Positions 31,850 to 40,343 of a stretch of 53,453 bases of DNA are shown piece after piece (position 1 is the stretch's first letter; each line of letters begins with the position of its first letter). The stretch is from Bacteroidota bacterium (GTDB lineage Bacteria; Bacteroidota; Bacteroidia; Sphingobacteriales; Sphingobacteriaceae), in assembly GCA_013286565.1 (NCBI GenBank), contig JABDFM010000017.1:1-53453 (forward strand). Reading direction: 5' to 3'. Below the pieces are notes generated by a model. It did not search any database. It worked only from the letters and a program-made list of their open reading frames with translations, and was not told where the DNA came from. Both the position numbers and the translations under genes were made by a program.

Positions 31850-32088
31850 GGACTATTGCCGGCATATTTAAAACGCTGATAGGCGGGATTTTTATTTTCC
31901 TGATCAAAATATACCAATATTTTATCTCGCCTCTTACCGGAGCTTCGTGCCGTTATACACCCACCTGTTCGCAATACGGGGTAGAGGCAATAAAAAAGCA
32001 CGGCGCTTTTAAGGGTGGTTGGTTAACTTTAAAACGTATTGCAAGTTGTAACCCCTGGGGAGGCCATGGGCACGACCCTGTACCGTAA
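31846..32088 (+). CDS. yidD: membrane protein insertion efficiency factor
   Basis: Small amphipathic protein acting near the YidC insertase. Landmarks: [63 protein letters not shown], with the conserved three Cys region ([11 protein letters not shown]) and C-terminal [13 protein letters not shown]. Length 80 is typical. It overlaps rnpA by 4 bases. Confidence 0.97.
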   Translation: MRTIAGIFKTLIGGIFIFLIKIYQYFISPLTGASCRYTPTCSQYGVEAIKKHGAFKGGWLTLKRIASCNPWGGHGHDPVP

Positions 32089-32140
32089 GAAAGTAAAAGC
32101 CAAAGGTGTGTTAACTTTATACATTCACTCACAACTCACA

Positions 32141-32830
32141 ATGAGCCTGATACTGCAAATTGAAACCGCAACAACCGTATGTTCTGTAGCCCTTGCAGAA
32201 AACGGGAATGTTTTGTCTTATAAAGAGATAGGGCAGCGCAATATACATGCCGAGGCGATCACCATATTTATTGATGAGATTTTAAAACAGGCAGGTAAAA
32301 ACTATCATAATCTTGATGCCGTTGCAGTAAGCAGCGGGCCAGGTTCCTACACAGGTTTGCGTATCGGAGTATCGGTTGCAAAAGGTTTGTGCTTTGCTTT
32401 GGATAAACCGCTTATCGCCATTGAAACGCTCGAGGCTATGGCTGATGGTATGTTAGCGCAGGATACTATTATTGATAAAGGTACCTTATTATGCCCCATG
32501 ATAGATGCCCGTCGCATGGAAGTATTTACCGCGGTATTTGATGCTAATGGGAACAGGATAAAGCCAACCTCGGCAGAGATAATAGATGAAGGCAGCTTTG
32601 ATGAGTTGTTACAGATCAATAAAATAATATTTTTTGGTGATGGCGCCGAAAAATGCGCCGGAGTATTAGGGCCGAACGGCAACGCTCATGTCATAGCAGA
32701 TTTCACTAATTCCGCCCGTTATCTTACTAAAAAAGCTTTGGAAAAATACCTGGTCGGTGATTTTGAAGATACAGCGTATTTTGAACCGTATTATTTGAAG
32801 GATTTTATTGCAGGGAAAAAAGCTAATTAA
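32141..32830 (+). CDS. tsaB: tRNA threonylcarbamoyladenosine biosynthesis protein
   Basis: Partner of TsaD in making the t6A modification at position 37 of ANN-decoding tRNAs. The frame is open from 32039, inside yidD, but the ATG at 32141 (MSLILQIETATTVCSVAL) matches the family start and leaves a 52-base gap after yidD. Landmarks: the ASKHA phosphate loop at the N-terminus and VSSGPGSYTGLRIGVSVAKGLCFALDKPL (about 63-91). Length 229 is normal. Confidence 0.95.
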   Translation: MSLILQIETATTVCSVALAENGNVLSYKEIGQRNIHAEAITIFIDEILKQAGKNYHNLDAVAVSSGPGSYTGLRIGVSVAKGLCFALDKPLIAIETLEAMADGMLAQDTIIDKGTLLCPMIDARRMEVFTAVFDANGNRIKPTSAEIIDEGSFDELLQINKIIFFGDGAEKCAGVLGPNGNAHVIADFTNSARYLTKKALEKYLVGDFEDTAYFEPYYLKDFIAGKKAN

Positions 32831-32831
32831 A

Positions 32832-34256
32832 TTACCAGTTTGTTTTAAATAACCGGTTATATAATCGGCCTAAGAATCCTCTTTCGCCGTTGGGGATGGT
32901 GCTGGCATTCAGCGGATGCTCAATCAGAGGTCCGAATTTTAACGAAAACCCTAAAAAGATATCGGCCCCTGTAAATGAGCCATTGCTATAGGATGACGAA
33001 TTGCCGGCTGCTAACGCAAATCCCGCTGTTTGTAAAAGGCGTTCGCTGCCAATAAAAAACTCCGCATTAGATGATTTGTACATGAATTGGGTTCCCAAAT
33101 TAAATAGGTTCAGGTTATCATAAGACGCGGTTAAGCTTACATTATAGTTTTTATATTGGAAACGATTGACAAATGCACCGGTATATCCATTATAAAATAA
33201 TTCTTTTGATCCGATCAGCGTTGGAAGGTATTTGAAATCTTTGTCGTCATCTAACCAGTAGGTTTTGGTAGCGCTTAGTTCAAATTTTCCATCCGTAGGT
33301 GAAACATATGAAGTGTGTATTTGATTTGTTTGTATTATTTGATGTACCGTGCCGAAAATATTCTTCTCCTTTTTGTTGGTAGATATGTTAGTGGCAGTTT
33401 TTGTAGCATCAAACATATATATAGATGACTTATTATACCAATGAATAAAGCCCAGATCTTTGACATTGCCCTGGAAAGTTATACCATCTTCGGTACGGTA
33501 AGAAATACCGGTGCTTATAGTTGCACCTGGACTACGAAATGTGGGTAAAAAATCCTGTGTGTTGAAACTCCCTGGCCCCTGACTCGAATAATATTTGCCC
33601 CTTAGCGAGATTGCCGCGGCATCATTCGCCTGGTCAAAATTGATATGGGATTCATAAATATTTAGTTTGTTGTAATCTATCCCCATTAATACGCCAATTT
33701 TGAAACCAATAGCAACTTCTTTACTTAACCTTTCGCGATATGTAAGCCCAATGGAGTTATAGATCTGGTAATAATAACGATTGTTAAAAAGGTTATCATA
33801 GGTATTATTTGGAAATGCAACCGGTCCGTTAAGCAACGCTATTGATTCATCAGTAAAAGTTCCTTTTCCTTCTGCTTTGGTTTCTGCATAGAAACCGGTC
33901 TCCGCATCCCCGTTTAAACTGGTAAACATTTTAAACATCATAGAATAAGCGCTGGCATCAATACCTGCATTATTATATCTGCCGGCACCTATTTGCAGTG
34001 CAGAATTGTTGTATTTGCCACCAAATGCCCGGTTTACCAATGTTGATTGTGCATCGCCGGTAAGGAAAAGACTGGCATTAAAACTGGGTACAAAGAAATT
34101 GAATGCATATTTTTTGCTGCTATCCGGTATGAAAGACCTTTGTGATGGGTTTTCAAATGAATCGTACAATGTGCCTGTATTATATTGGGAGAATTGTTGC
34201 GAAAAGCCATTTAGTGCCACCAATATTAAGCAAAAAGCAAGTAAAATTCTCTTCAT
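32832..34256 (-). CDS. outer-membrane protein, DUF5723-like
   Basis: Exported protein with signal peptide 1-19 (LLAFCLILVALNGFS) and a long series of alternating, aromatic-rich strands consistent with an outer-membrane beta barrel; the C-terminal half ends with GFSLKFGPLIEHPLN and an aromatic C-terminal tail. It resembles the DUF5723 group of Bacteroidota proteins (recalled family, moderate confidence). No plug or carboxypeptidase-like domain, so not TonB-dependent. Convergent with tsaB, with only one base between them. A gene of similar cell-envelope character lies 143 bases upstream on the same strand. Confidence 0.65.
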   Translation of the reverse strand: MKRILLAFCLILVALNGFSQQFSQYNTGTLYDSFENPSQRSFIPDSSKKYAFNFFVPSFNASLFLTGDAQSTLVNRAFGGKYNNSALQIGAGRYNNAGIDASAYSMMFKMFTSLNGDAETGFYAETKAEGKGTFTDESIALLNGPVAFPNNTYDNLFNNRYYYQIYNSIGLTYRERLSKEVAIGFKIGVLMGIDYNKLNIYESHINFDQANDAAAISLRGKYYSSQGPGSFNTQDFLPTFRSPGATISTGISYRTEDGITFQGNVKDLGFIHWYNKSSIYMFDATKTATNISTNKKEKNIFGTVHQIIQTNQIHTSYVSPTDGKFELSATKTYWLDDDKDFKYLPTLIGSKELFYNGYTGAFVNRFQYKNYNVSLTASYDNLNLFNLGTQFMYKSSNAEFFIGSERLLQTAGFALAAGNSSSYSNGSFTGADIFLGFSLKFGPLIEHPLNASTIPNGERGFLGRLYNRLFKTNW

Positions 34257-34399
34257 TATATCGTGTAGGGGGCTATAGGATATTTTAAATTCTTAAAGAT
34301 AAACTTCAAAAACTATATTTATACTAAAAATTAAAAAATACAGCTATCTGCTTTAAACGAAATTTAAGGCTTAGGGTTGTGTATAACAGGCATGTTTTT

Positions 34400-35995
34400 T
34401 TATAAACTGCTTTTTAAACTTGCCGTATCATTGCTTAAACGGATACAAAAGTTGGTATAATAGTTTTTTTCTGATGATGCAAATTGCCAGGATGCCCCAT
34501 AAAAATCCTTCCACCCCGGAGAGTTATTTTCAAATGCATCATAAAAGGCGGGCTTCATGTCTTGTTTAAACAATGCCAGTGCATTTTTAAACTGGATAAA
34601 GAAAGTTACATTACTCTTTTCAGCCAGTAACTCGTTAAAACGGTTATACTCATCCATCTTGCTTAAAAATTTGCGGTTGATATAACTATCGTTATAACTG
34701 GCCAACTCTGACAAGCTGTTAGTTAGTACCAGGTAATTATCCATTACTCTGTAATATGGCTTTTTAAATACGCTGAATGCATCCCCCAAAAGTAACTGGG
34801 GTAATTTATCATAATTGAATTGGGCGGTACCGTCATTGTTCACTTTGCTGATGTTGACCATTAAAGTTTGTAGCTTTGATCCATCCTTAACCTCTATAAT
34901 GCCGATTTTCTCGCGATAACGAGTGGTAACCACAGCAAATTCATTACTGAGCAGCTTGGTGAATTCCGTTTTCAACGCCGCCCCCGTTTCTTTTTTGATC
35001 TTAGTAAAAATTGATGACCGCTCAGTTTTAAAGCCGCCTTTCGTTTGACTGTCAGACAGATCGGATTCAAATCTTATCGGATCAGAAACCGCGAAATTGG
35101 TGCTGTAGGCAGTTGTTGAGGGAAAAATATCTTTTAAGTGGTTGATAACCGGCTGCTGGTACATGAAAAGGTTTAAATAACTATCTTCCTGGTCGTTTTT
35201 GATCTGGGTAGATCCATTGAACATTAAGGCATCGCTTTTATAATTCAGGCTCAGTGCCGCAAAAGCGGGTAATTGCCTGAAATTTTTTAACAGATCAGTA
35301 TTTTTATTGATGAATAATTGCCCGAAAAGCGGTGATAACGCCTTGTAATTTACATACAGGTTGGCAAGGGAATTGGAGCTTTGCCGGTCTGACATCAATA
35401 CGAACGACTGGTTCTCTTTTTTATAATCATACCTGGCGCTGGCATCAACCAGGTCTTTTGAAAAACTGCCAGATAGGATATGGTTATCCTTTTCAATTAA
35501 ATAAAACCGTTTTTTAAGATCATTTAAATAGATAGTATAGCCTTCTCTGCCACCCAGGCTAATATTGGTGATCAACATGCCGCTTTTTGGCTGCTTTGCA
35601 AGCTGGTCTAACAGATCAGATTGAAACCCCTTTGCAACTGATGTAGTAAGCAGAAAATCAATATCGTTACCCTTTTGAGCATGGAGGGAAATAAATATAT
35701 TTTGACCATTTAAATATTGCTCAACCAAAGGGTTCTGGAGCAGTTGCTTACGCAATGCAGCCAATTCGGCAAGCTTTTTTTCACCGGCTATAGTGGTAAA
35801 CAGGTTATTACCCGAAAAAATATCATAGAACCCTTTTTCATTATTGAACTCAAATATGATAGAAGCATCATCGGGTATAGTACGCATTACCTGGCTGGTA
35901 TGCTGTGTAGTATTGTTTAAATTTTTAAAGTAAACAATGGTTACCATCACAGTAACTATCAATAATATGATGGTGGTAACTATTAGTCGTTTCAT
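34400..35995 (-). CDS. membrane-anchored hypothetical protein
   Basis: Not recognised beyond a possible distant relation to DUF3352-type proteins. One N-terminal membrane helix (about 4-24, LIVTTIILLIVTVMVTIVYF) and then about 500 residues without further membrane segments, so probably anchored with the body in the periplasm. The pattern of PDDASIIFEFNN near the start and repeated FxxxL blocks suggests duplicated domains. Encoded upstream of the outer-membrane protein on the same strand; a shared envelope function is possible. Confidence 0.65.
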   Translation of the reverse strand: MKRLIVTTIILLIVTVMVTIVYFKNLNNTTQHTSQVMRTIPDDASIIFEFNNEKGFYDIFSGNNLFTTIAGEKKLAELAALRKQLLQNPLVEQYLNGQNIFISLHAQKGNDIDFLLTTSVAKGFQSDLLDQLAKQPKSGMLITNISLGGREGYTIYLNDLKKRFYLIEKDNHILSGSFSKDLVDASARYDYKKENQSFVLMSDRQSSNSLANLYVNYKALSPLFGQLFINKNTDLLKNFRQLPAFAALSLNYKSDALMFNGSTQIKNDQEDSYLNLFMYQQPVINHLKDIFPSTTAYSTNFAVSDPIRFESDLSDSQTKGGFKTERSSIFTKIKKETGAALKTEFTKLLSNEFAVVTTRYREKIGIIEVKDGSKLQTLMVNISKVNNDGTAQFNYDKLPQLLLGDAFSVFKKPYYRVMDNYLVLTNSLSELASYNDSYINRKFLSKMDEYNRFNELLAEKSNVTFFIQFKNALALFKQDMKPAFYDAFENNSPGWKDFYGASWQFASSEKNYYTNFCIRLSNDTASLKSSL

Positions 35996-36076
35996 GGTTG
36001 CTAATCATACAAAGGTAGATTTTTACCGGGCAGCGGTAAAGTAATACTTTCAATTGGTAACTTAGCACTTTATACC

Positions 36077-36466
36077 ATGATGAACAGACAAATAATTATT
36101 ACCGCCGCTATTTTTGGGATGTTAGGGGTAATTGCCGGTGCATTTGCTGCTCACGGTTTAAAACCACTTTTAGACCCCCAGCAGCTCGAAATTTGGCACA
36201 CCGCTGTGCAGTACCAGTTTTATCACGTTTTTGCATTGCTGTTTCTTTCCACTATTAAAGACTTTCGTAATAATCTGGTACGCACTACTTATTACCTGTT
36301 TACTTTGGGTATAGTATTGTTCTCAGGTTCCTTATACTTGCTTGCCTGTCGCGACCTGTTGGGATGGAGATGGATAATTGCGATGGGGCCTGTTACTCCT
36401 CTTGGCGGTTTAATGTTTATTGCCGGATGGATCACAATGGGTTTGGCCGCCCTTAGAAAGAATTAA
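36077..36466 (+). CDS. DUF423 family membrane protein
   Basis: Small inner-membrane protein of the YgdD/DUF423 family with four membrane helices. Landmarks: GMLGVIAGAFAAHGL at the start, WHTAVQYQFYHVFALLFLS, FTLGIVLFSGSLYLLA and the C-terminal GPVTPLGGLMFIAGWITMGLAAL. Length 129 is typical. Function unknown in all organisms. Met2 is an alternative start. It ends 3 bases before priA, so the two are likely co-transcribed. Confidence 0.93.
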   Translation: MMNRQIIITAAIFGMLGVIAGAFAAHGLKPLLDPQQLEIWHTAVQYQFYHVFALLFLSTIKDFRNNLVRTTYYLFTLGIVLFSGSLYLLACRDLLGWRWIIAMGPVTPLGGLMFIAGWITMGLAALRKN

Positions 36467-36469
36467 TAC

Positions 36470-38956
36470 ATGCTTGAATTTGCCGAAGTACAACATGCCG
36501 ATAGGGAAACGCTTTTTGTTGAGGTGATTTTGCCTTTGGCGATAGCTAAAAACTATACTTATCGTGTGCCATTCCAAATGAATGATGCCGTTGCTGTGGG
36601 CAAAAGGGTGGTGGTGCAATTTGGCAAAAGTAAATTATACACAGCAGTAATATCGTCAATAGGCAACCAGGCGCCCGAAAAATATGAGGCCAAATATTTG
36701 ATGGATGTGCTCGACGACCGGCCTACGGTTACCGAGAAACAATTGCAGTTTTGGCAATGGCTGGCTGAATATTACCTGTGCAACATGGGCGAGGTGATGA
36801 ACGCCGCCCTTCCGTCAGCATTAAAACTGGCAAGTGAAACAAAGATCGGTTTAAACAAGGATTTTGAGATCGATAAGCCATCCCTGCATGATAAGGAATA
36901 TCTGATAGTTGAGGCACTTGAATTACAGCCCGAACTCACTGTTGGCGATATTGTTAAACTATTAGGGCAAAAAACGGTAATGCCTATCCTGAAGTTGATG
37001 TTTGAAAAAAACATCATCCATATTTCTGAAGAAGTAAGCGACCGTTATAAACCGCGTAAAAAAACATTCATCAGCTTAAACCCGGTATATAACAACCAGG
37101 ATAACTTGAAGGAGCTTTTTCCGATACTGGAAAAACGTGCACCCAAACAAGCAGACGCTTTGTTAGCATATATTAAGTTGGCCCGCCATCAAAAGGTCAT
37201 TTCAAAAAACGAATTGATAGAAGAAAGCGGTGCAAGTGATGCAAGTATTAAGTCGTTGATCGAAAAGGAAATATTTATCGCCGAAGAAAAAAATGTAAGC
37301 CGTTTATATTTTGACGAGGAAGAGTTTAGCAGCGATTTTATTTTGAGTGAGCAGCAAACTAATGCTTTACAGGATATCAGGTGTCAATTTGAGGAAAAAG
37401 ATGTGGTATTGCTTCACGGGGTCACCTCATCAGGCAAAACACAGATATATATTCGCCTCATCGAAGATATGATCAACTCAGGCAAGCAGGTGCTTTATTT
37501 GTTGCCTGAGATTGCGTTGACTACCCATATCATCGAGCGTCTGCGCCAGTATTTCGGCAGTAATATCGGTGTGTATCACTCGCGCTTTAATGATAATGAA
37601 CGTGTTGAAGTTTGGCAAAAAGTGCTCAATCATGAGTATAAGGTGGTTTTAGGCGCCCGCTCGTCAGTCTTTTTGCCATTTAACGATCTGGGTTTGATCA
37701 TTGTGGATGAGGAGCATGAAACATCCTACAAGCAATTCGACCCGGCCCCGCGCTACAATGCGCGTGATGCAGCTATTTACCTCGCTAATACTTACCAGGG
37801 TAAAGTGCTTTTAGGGTCGGCTACGCCATCATTTGAAACTTATTACAACGCCCGGCTACATAAATATGGATTAGTTGAATTGACTGAACGTTTTGGCGGT
37901 GTTCAATTGCCAAAAACTGAGGTGGTAAGCATTACCGAGGAAACCAAGAAGAAAACTATGCAATCGCACTTTACCGGTGTATTGATGGAGGATATGAAAA
38001 ACGCGCTTGCCAATAAAGAGCAGGTGATCTTATTCCAAAACCGCCGGGGATATGCCCCTTTGTTGATGTGCAAAGTATGTGCCTATACGCCTAAATGTAT
38101 AAATTGCGACGTCAGCCTCACTTATCATAAAAGCAGTGGCAAGCTGCATTGCCATTATTGTGGTTATAAGGAAGATTCACCAACAATTTGCCCGGCATGT
38201 GGTTCTACACATTTAGAATATAAGGGTTTCGGTACAGAAAAGGTTGAAGATGAATTAAGCCTGTTATTACCTGAAGCCAAAATAACCCGGATGGACCTGG
38301 ATACCACCCGTTCAAAAAACTCATTGCAAAACATTTTGAACGACCTGGAGGAAAAGAAAATAGACATCCTGGTGGGAACACAAATGGTTGCCAAAGGACT
38401 GGATTTTTCGGATATAACCGTAATTGGTATCATTAATGCGGACAGCCTTTTAAAATATCCTGACTATCGCGCCAATGAACGCAGTTTCCAGATGCTGGCA
38501 CAGGTAAGCGGCAGGGCAGGGCGAAGAGGAAAGCAAGGTAAAGTGGTGATACAAACCTACGATCCTAATCATCGAGTTATCAAACAGGTGATCGAAAATG
38601 ACTACCAGGATCTGTATCTTACAGAAATGACTGAACGTAAAACTTTCAAATACCCACCATTTTACCGCATCATCAACCTGGATATCAAACACAAAAATCC
38701 CGAGATACTTTATAACCAAGCTGAATATCTTGCCACGGAACTCCGCAAAAACTTTGGCGATAGGGTGATAGGCCCCGAGTTTCCGCTTGTCAGCCGTATC
38801 CGCAATTATTATATCAAATCCATCATGCTGAAGTTTGAGAAGGATGGGGTCTCCATCAATAAAACAAAAGCTATCATTCGTGATGTGATCACACAGTTTC
38901 AAACTACGAAATTAAGTAAAGGGAGTATAGTGCAACCTGACGTTGATCCATATTGA
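36470..38956 (+). CDS. priA: primosomal protein N', replication restart helicase
   Basis: 3'-to-5' helicase that reloads the replisome at stalled forks. N-terminal 3'-DNA-binding domain (about 10-110), then the ATPase core with Walker A LLHGVTSSGKTQIY (about 312-325), DEEH box IIVDEEHETSYKQFD (about 408-422) and a zinc region with eight Cys in CKVCAYTPKCINC and CHYCGY, CPACGS (about 530-580). The following HATPase motifs GTQMVAKGLDF and SGRAGRRGKQG are present. Length 828 is usual for Bacteroidota. Preceded by the DUF423 gene at 3 bases. Confidence 0.96.
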   Translation: MLEFAEVQHADRETLFVEVILPLAIAKNYTYRVPFQMNDAVAVGKRVVVQFGKSKLYTAVISSIGNQAPEKYEAKYLMDVLDDRPTVTEKQLQFWQWLAEYYLCNMGEVMNAALPSALKLASETKIGLNKDFEIDKPSLHDKEYLIVEALELQPELTVGDIVKLLGQKTVMPILKLMFEKNIIHISEEVSDRYKPRKKTFISLNPVYNNQDNLKELFPILEKRAPKQADALLAYIKLARHQKVISKNELIEESGASDASIKSLIEKEIFIAEEKNVSRLYFDEEEFSSDFILSEQQTNALQDIRCQFEEKDVVLLHGVTSSGKTQIYIRLIEDMINSGKQVLYLLPEIALTTHIIERLRQYFGSNIGVYHSRFNDNERVEVWQKVLNHEYKVVLGARSSVFLPFNDLGLIIVDEEHETSYKQFDPAPRYNARDAAIYLANTYQGKVLLGSATPSFETYYNARLHKYGLVELTERFGGVQLPKTEVVSITEETKKKTMQSHFTGVLMEDMKNALANKEQVILFQNRRGYAPLLMCKVCAYTPKCINCDVSLTYHKSSGKLHCHYCGYKEDSPTICPACGSTHLEYKGFGTEKVEDELSLLLPEAKITRMDLDTTRSKNSLQNILNDLEEKKIDILVGTQMVAKGLDFSDITVIGIINADSLLKYPDYRANERSFQMLAQVSGRAGRRGKQGKVVIQTYDPNHRVIKQVIENDYQDLYLTEMTERKTFKYPPFYRIINLDIKHKNPEILYNQAEYLATELRKNFGDRVIGPEFPLVSRIRNYYIKSIMLKFEKDGVSINKTKAIIRDVITQFQTTKLSKGSIVQPDVDPY

Positions 38957-39031
38957 CACTGATTTTCAGGGATTATAAAAATCCTAACAATCTCTAAAAT
39001 CCTGTAAATCGTGCTTAAATTTGGCCCCATA

Positions 39032-39688
39032 ATGAGTTATAGGTTTGTAGATAATTACCGCGAAAAAGGCGCCCGAAAACAGCTGGTTGATATATTAAAA
39101 AAGAAGGGTATCGAAGATGAGCAGATATTAAAAGCCATTGGTAAAGTACCCCGGCATTACTTTTTTGATGAAACTTTCTGGAACCAGGCTTATCGTGATA
39201 TTGCCTTCCCGATAGGTGAGGGGCAAACAATTTCACAGCCTTACACGGTGGCTTATCAAACCCAATTACTGCATATCAAAAAAGGGGATAAGGTGTTGGA
39301 GATAGGTACAGGTTCCGGTTATCAATCCTGTATTTTGCTGGAGCTCGGCGCAAAAGTTTATACCATTGAACGCCAGGAAAAGCTATATGAGCGTACCATA
39401 CAGGTTTTGCCATATATGGGTTATAAGCCCCATTTCTTTTTGGGTGATGGCTCAAAAGGTATTGCTGAACATGCCCCCTATGATAAGATCATCGTTACCG
39501 CCGGCGCGCCATTGGTGCCTGATGTGCTGCTAAAGCAATTGAATATCGGCGGGATATTGGTAATACCTGTAGGGAATGAGGAAACACAAAAAATGGTGAC
39601 CATCCTCAAAACGGCTGAGAATGATTACGAAAAACACGTATTAGATACTTTCAGATTTGTGCCGTTAGTAGGGGATAAAGCCTGGTGA
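39032..39688 (+). CDS. pcm: protein-L-isoaspartate O-methyltransferase
   Basis: Repairs isoaspartyl residues in damaged proteins using SAM. Motifs VLEIGTGSGYQSCILLELG (SAM loop) and the family-typical FPIGEGQTISQPYTVAYQTQLL are present, with IIVTAGAPLVPDVLLKQL later. The frame opens at a GTG at 39011, but the ATG at 39032 (MSYRFVDNYREKGARKQL) matches the family start better, giving 218 residues. Confidence 0.93.
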   Translation: MSYRFVDNYREKGARKQLVDILKKKGIEDEQILKAIGKVPRHYFFDETFWNQAYRDIAFPIGEGQTISQPYTVAYQTQLLHIKKGDKVLEIGTGSGYQSCILLELGAKVYTIERQEKLYERTIQVLPYMGYKPHFFLGDGSKGIAEHAPYDKIIVTAGAPLVPDVLLKQLNIGGILVIPVGNEETQKMVTILKTAENDYEKHVLDTFRFVPLVGDKAW

Positions 39689-39691
39689 TTT

Positions 39692-39764
39692 CAGTTTGCA
39701 GTTTTAAGTAGGCAGTTTGCAGTGCGTACTCAAATGCCAACTGCAAACTAATAACTGCCAACTA
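39692..39764. repeat. heptad-period degenerate repeat (CAGTTTG family)
   Basis: Ten units in strict 7-base register: CAGTTTG, CAGTTTT, AAGTAGG, CAGTTTG, CAGTGCG, TACTCAA, ATGCCAA, CTGCAAA, CTAATAA, CTGCCAA, then CTA. The last CTA is the TAG stop codon of smpB on the other strand. The two halves are complementary, forming an inverted array. A sister array is at 45204-45290. Confidence 0.8.
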
Positions 39765-40211
39765 TCTTTTCATCGCTCTTTCCATCTCCACCTTAGTATC
39801 ACGTTCTTTCATAGTTTCGCGCTTATCGAAGGTCTTTTTACCTTGTGCCAGGCCAATTTCCAGTTTGGCAAAACCACGTTCGCTGATAAAGAGCGCCAGA
39901 GGTACGATGGTCAAGCCTTTTTCTTCGCCACGGGTTTGCAACTTTTTTAGTTCCTTTTTATTTAGCAACAGGATACGGTCGCGTTTAGCTTCGTGGTTAT
40001 AAAATGAACCGTATGAATATTCGGCAATATGCAGGTTGCGCACATACAACTGGCTATCAATAAACGTGCAAAAAGCATCATTCAGGTTGGCTTTACCTTC
40101 GCGGATTGATTTAATTTCAGTCCCCAGCAATTTTAACCCGGCTGTATATTTATCCAGTATCTGGTATTCAAAATAGGCTTTTTTGTTCTTTATATATAGA
40201 TCCTGGCTCAT
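39762..40211 (-). CDS. smpB: SsrA-binding protein
   Basis: Binds tmRNA and brings it to stalled ribosomes for trans-translation. The frame opens at 40247, but the ATG at 40211 (MSQDLYIKNKKAYFEYQILDKYTAGLKL) is the family-typical start, giving 149 residues. Landmarks: LLGTEIKSIREGKANLNDAF and the basic C-terminal tail KKTFDKRETMKERD. The -7-like CATATTTG box on the minus strand is 5 bases from the ATG, so the mRNA would be nearly leaderless. No ssrA gene is seen in the window. Confidence 0.96.
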   Translation of the reverse strand: MSQDLYIKNKKAYFEYQILDKYTAGLKLLGTEIKSIREGKANLNDAFCTFIDSQLYVRNLHIAEYSYGSFYNHEAKRDRILLLNKKELKKLQTRGEEKGLTIVPLALFISERGFAKLEIGLAQGKKTFDKRETMKERDTKVEMERAMKR

Positions 40212-40234
40212 CACTGCAAATATGCGATTAAGAG

Positions 40235-40343
40235 AGCCAAGAAGCAAGAATTAAGAAGCAAGAGTCAAGAAGCAAGAATCAAGATAAAAAAGTAATTCTT
40301 TTAACTTTCTTGGCTCTCGGCTCTTGATTCCTGGCTCTTTCTT
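40235..40343. repeat. heptad-period inverted array (CAAG family)
   Basis: Left half: seven tandem 7-mers AGCCAAG, AAGCAAG, AATTAAG, AAGCAAG, AGTCAAG, AAGCAAG, AATCAAG (40235-40283). Right half: CTTGGCT, CTCGGCT, CTTGATT, CCTGGCT, CTTTCTT (40309-40343), the complement of the left. Fills the gap between smpB and the mntH stop codon. A second copy is at 52455-52524. Confidence 0.85.

Noticed and set aside
32039..32140. Longer N-terminus for TsaB
   Set aside because: It would overlap yidD in another frame and add residues without family similarity; ATG at 32141 matches the conserved start.
40235..40343. Possible CRISPR array
   Set aside because: Units are 7 bases with no spacers of 26-40 bases and no cas genes in the window; the pattern is a degenerate heptad repeat.
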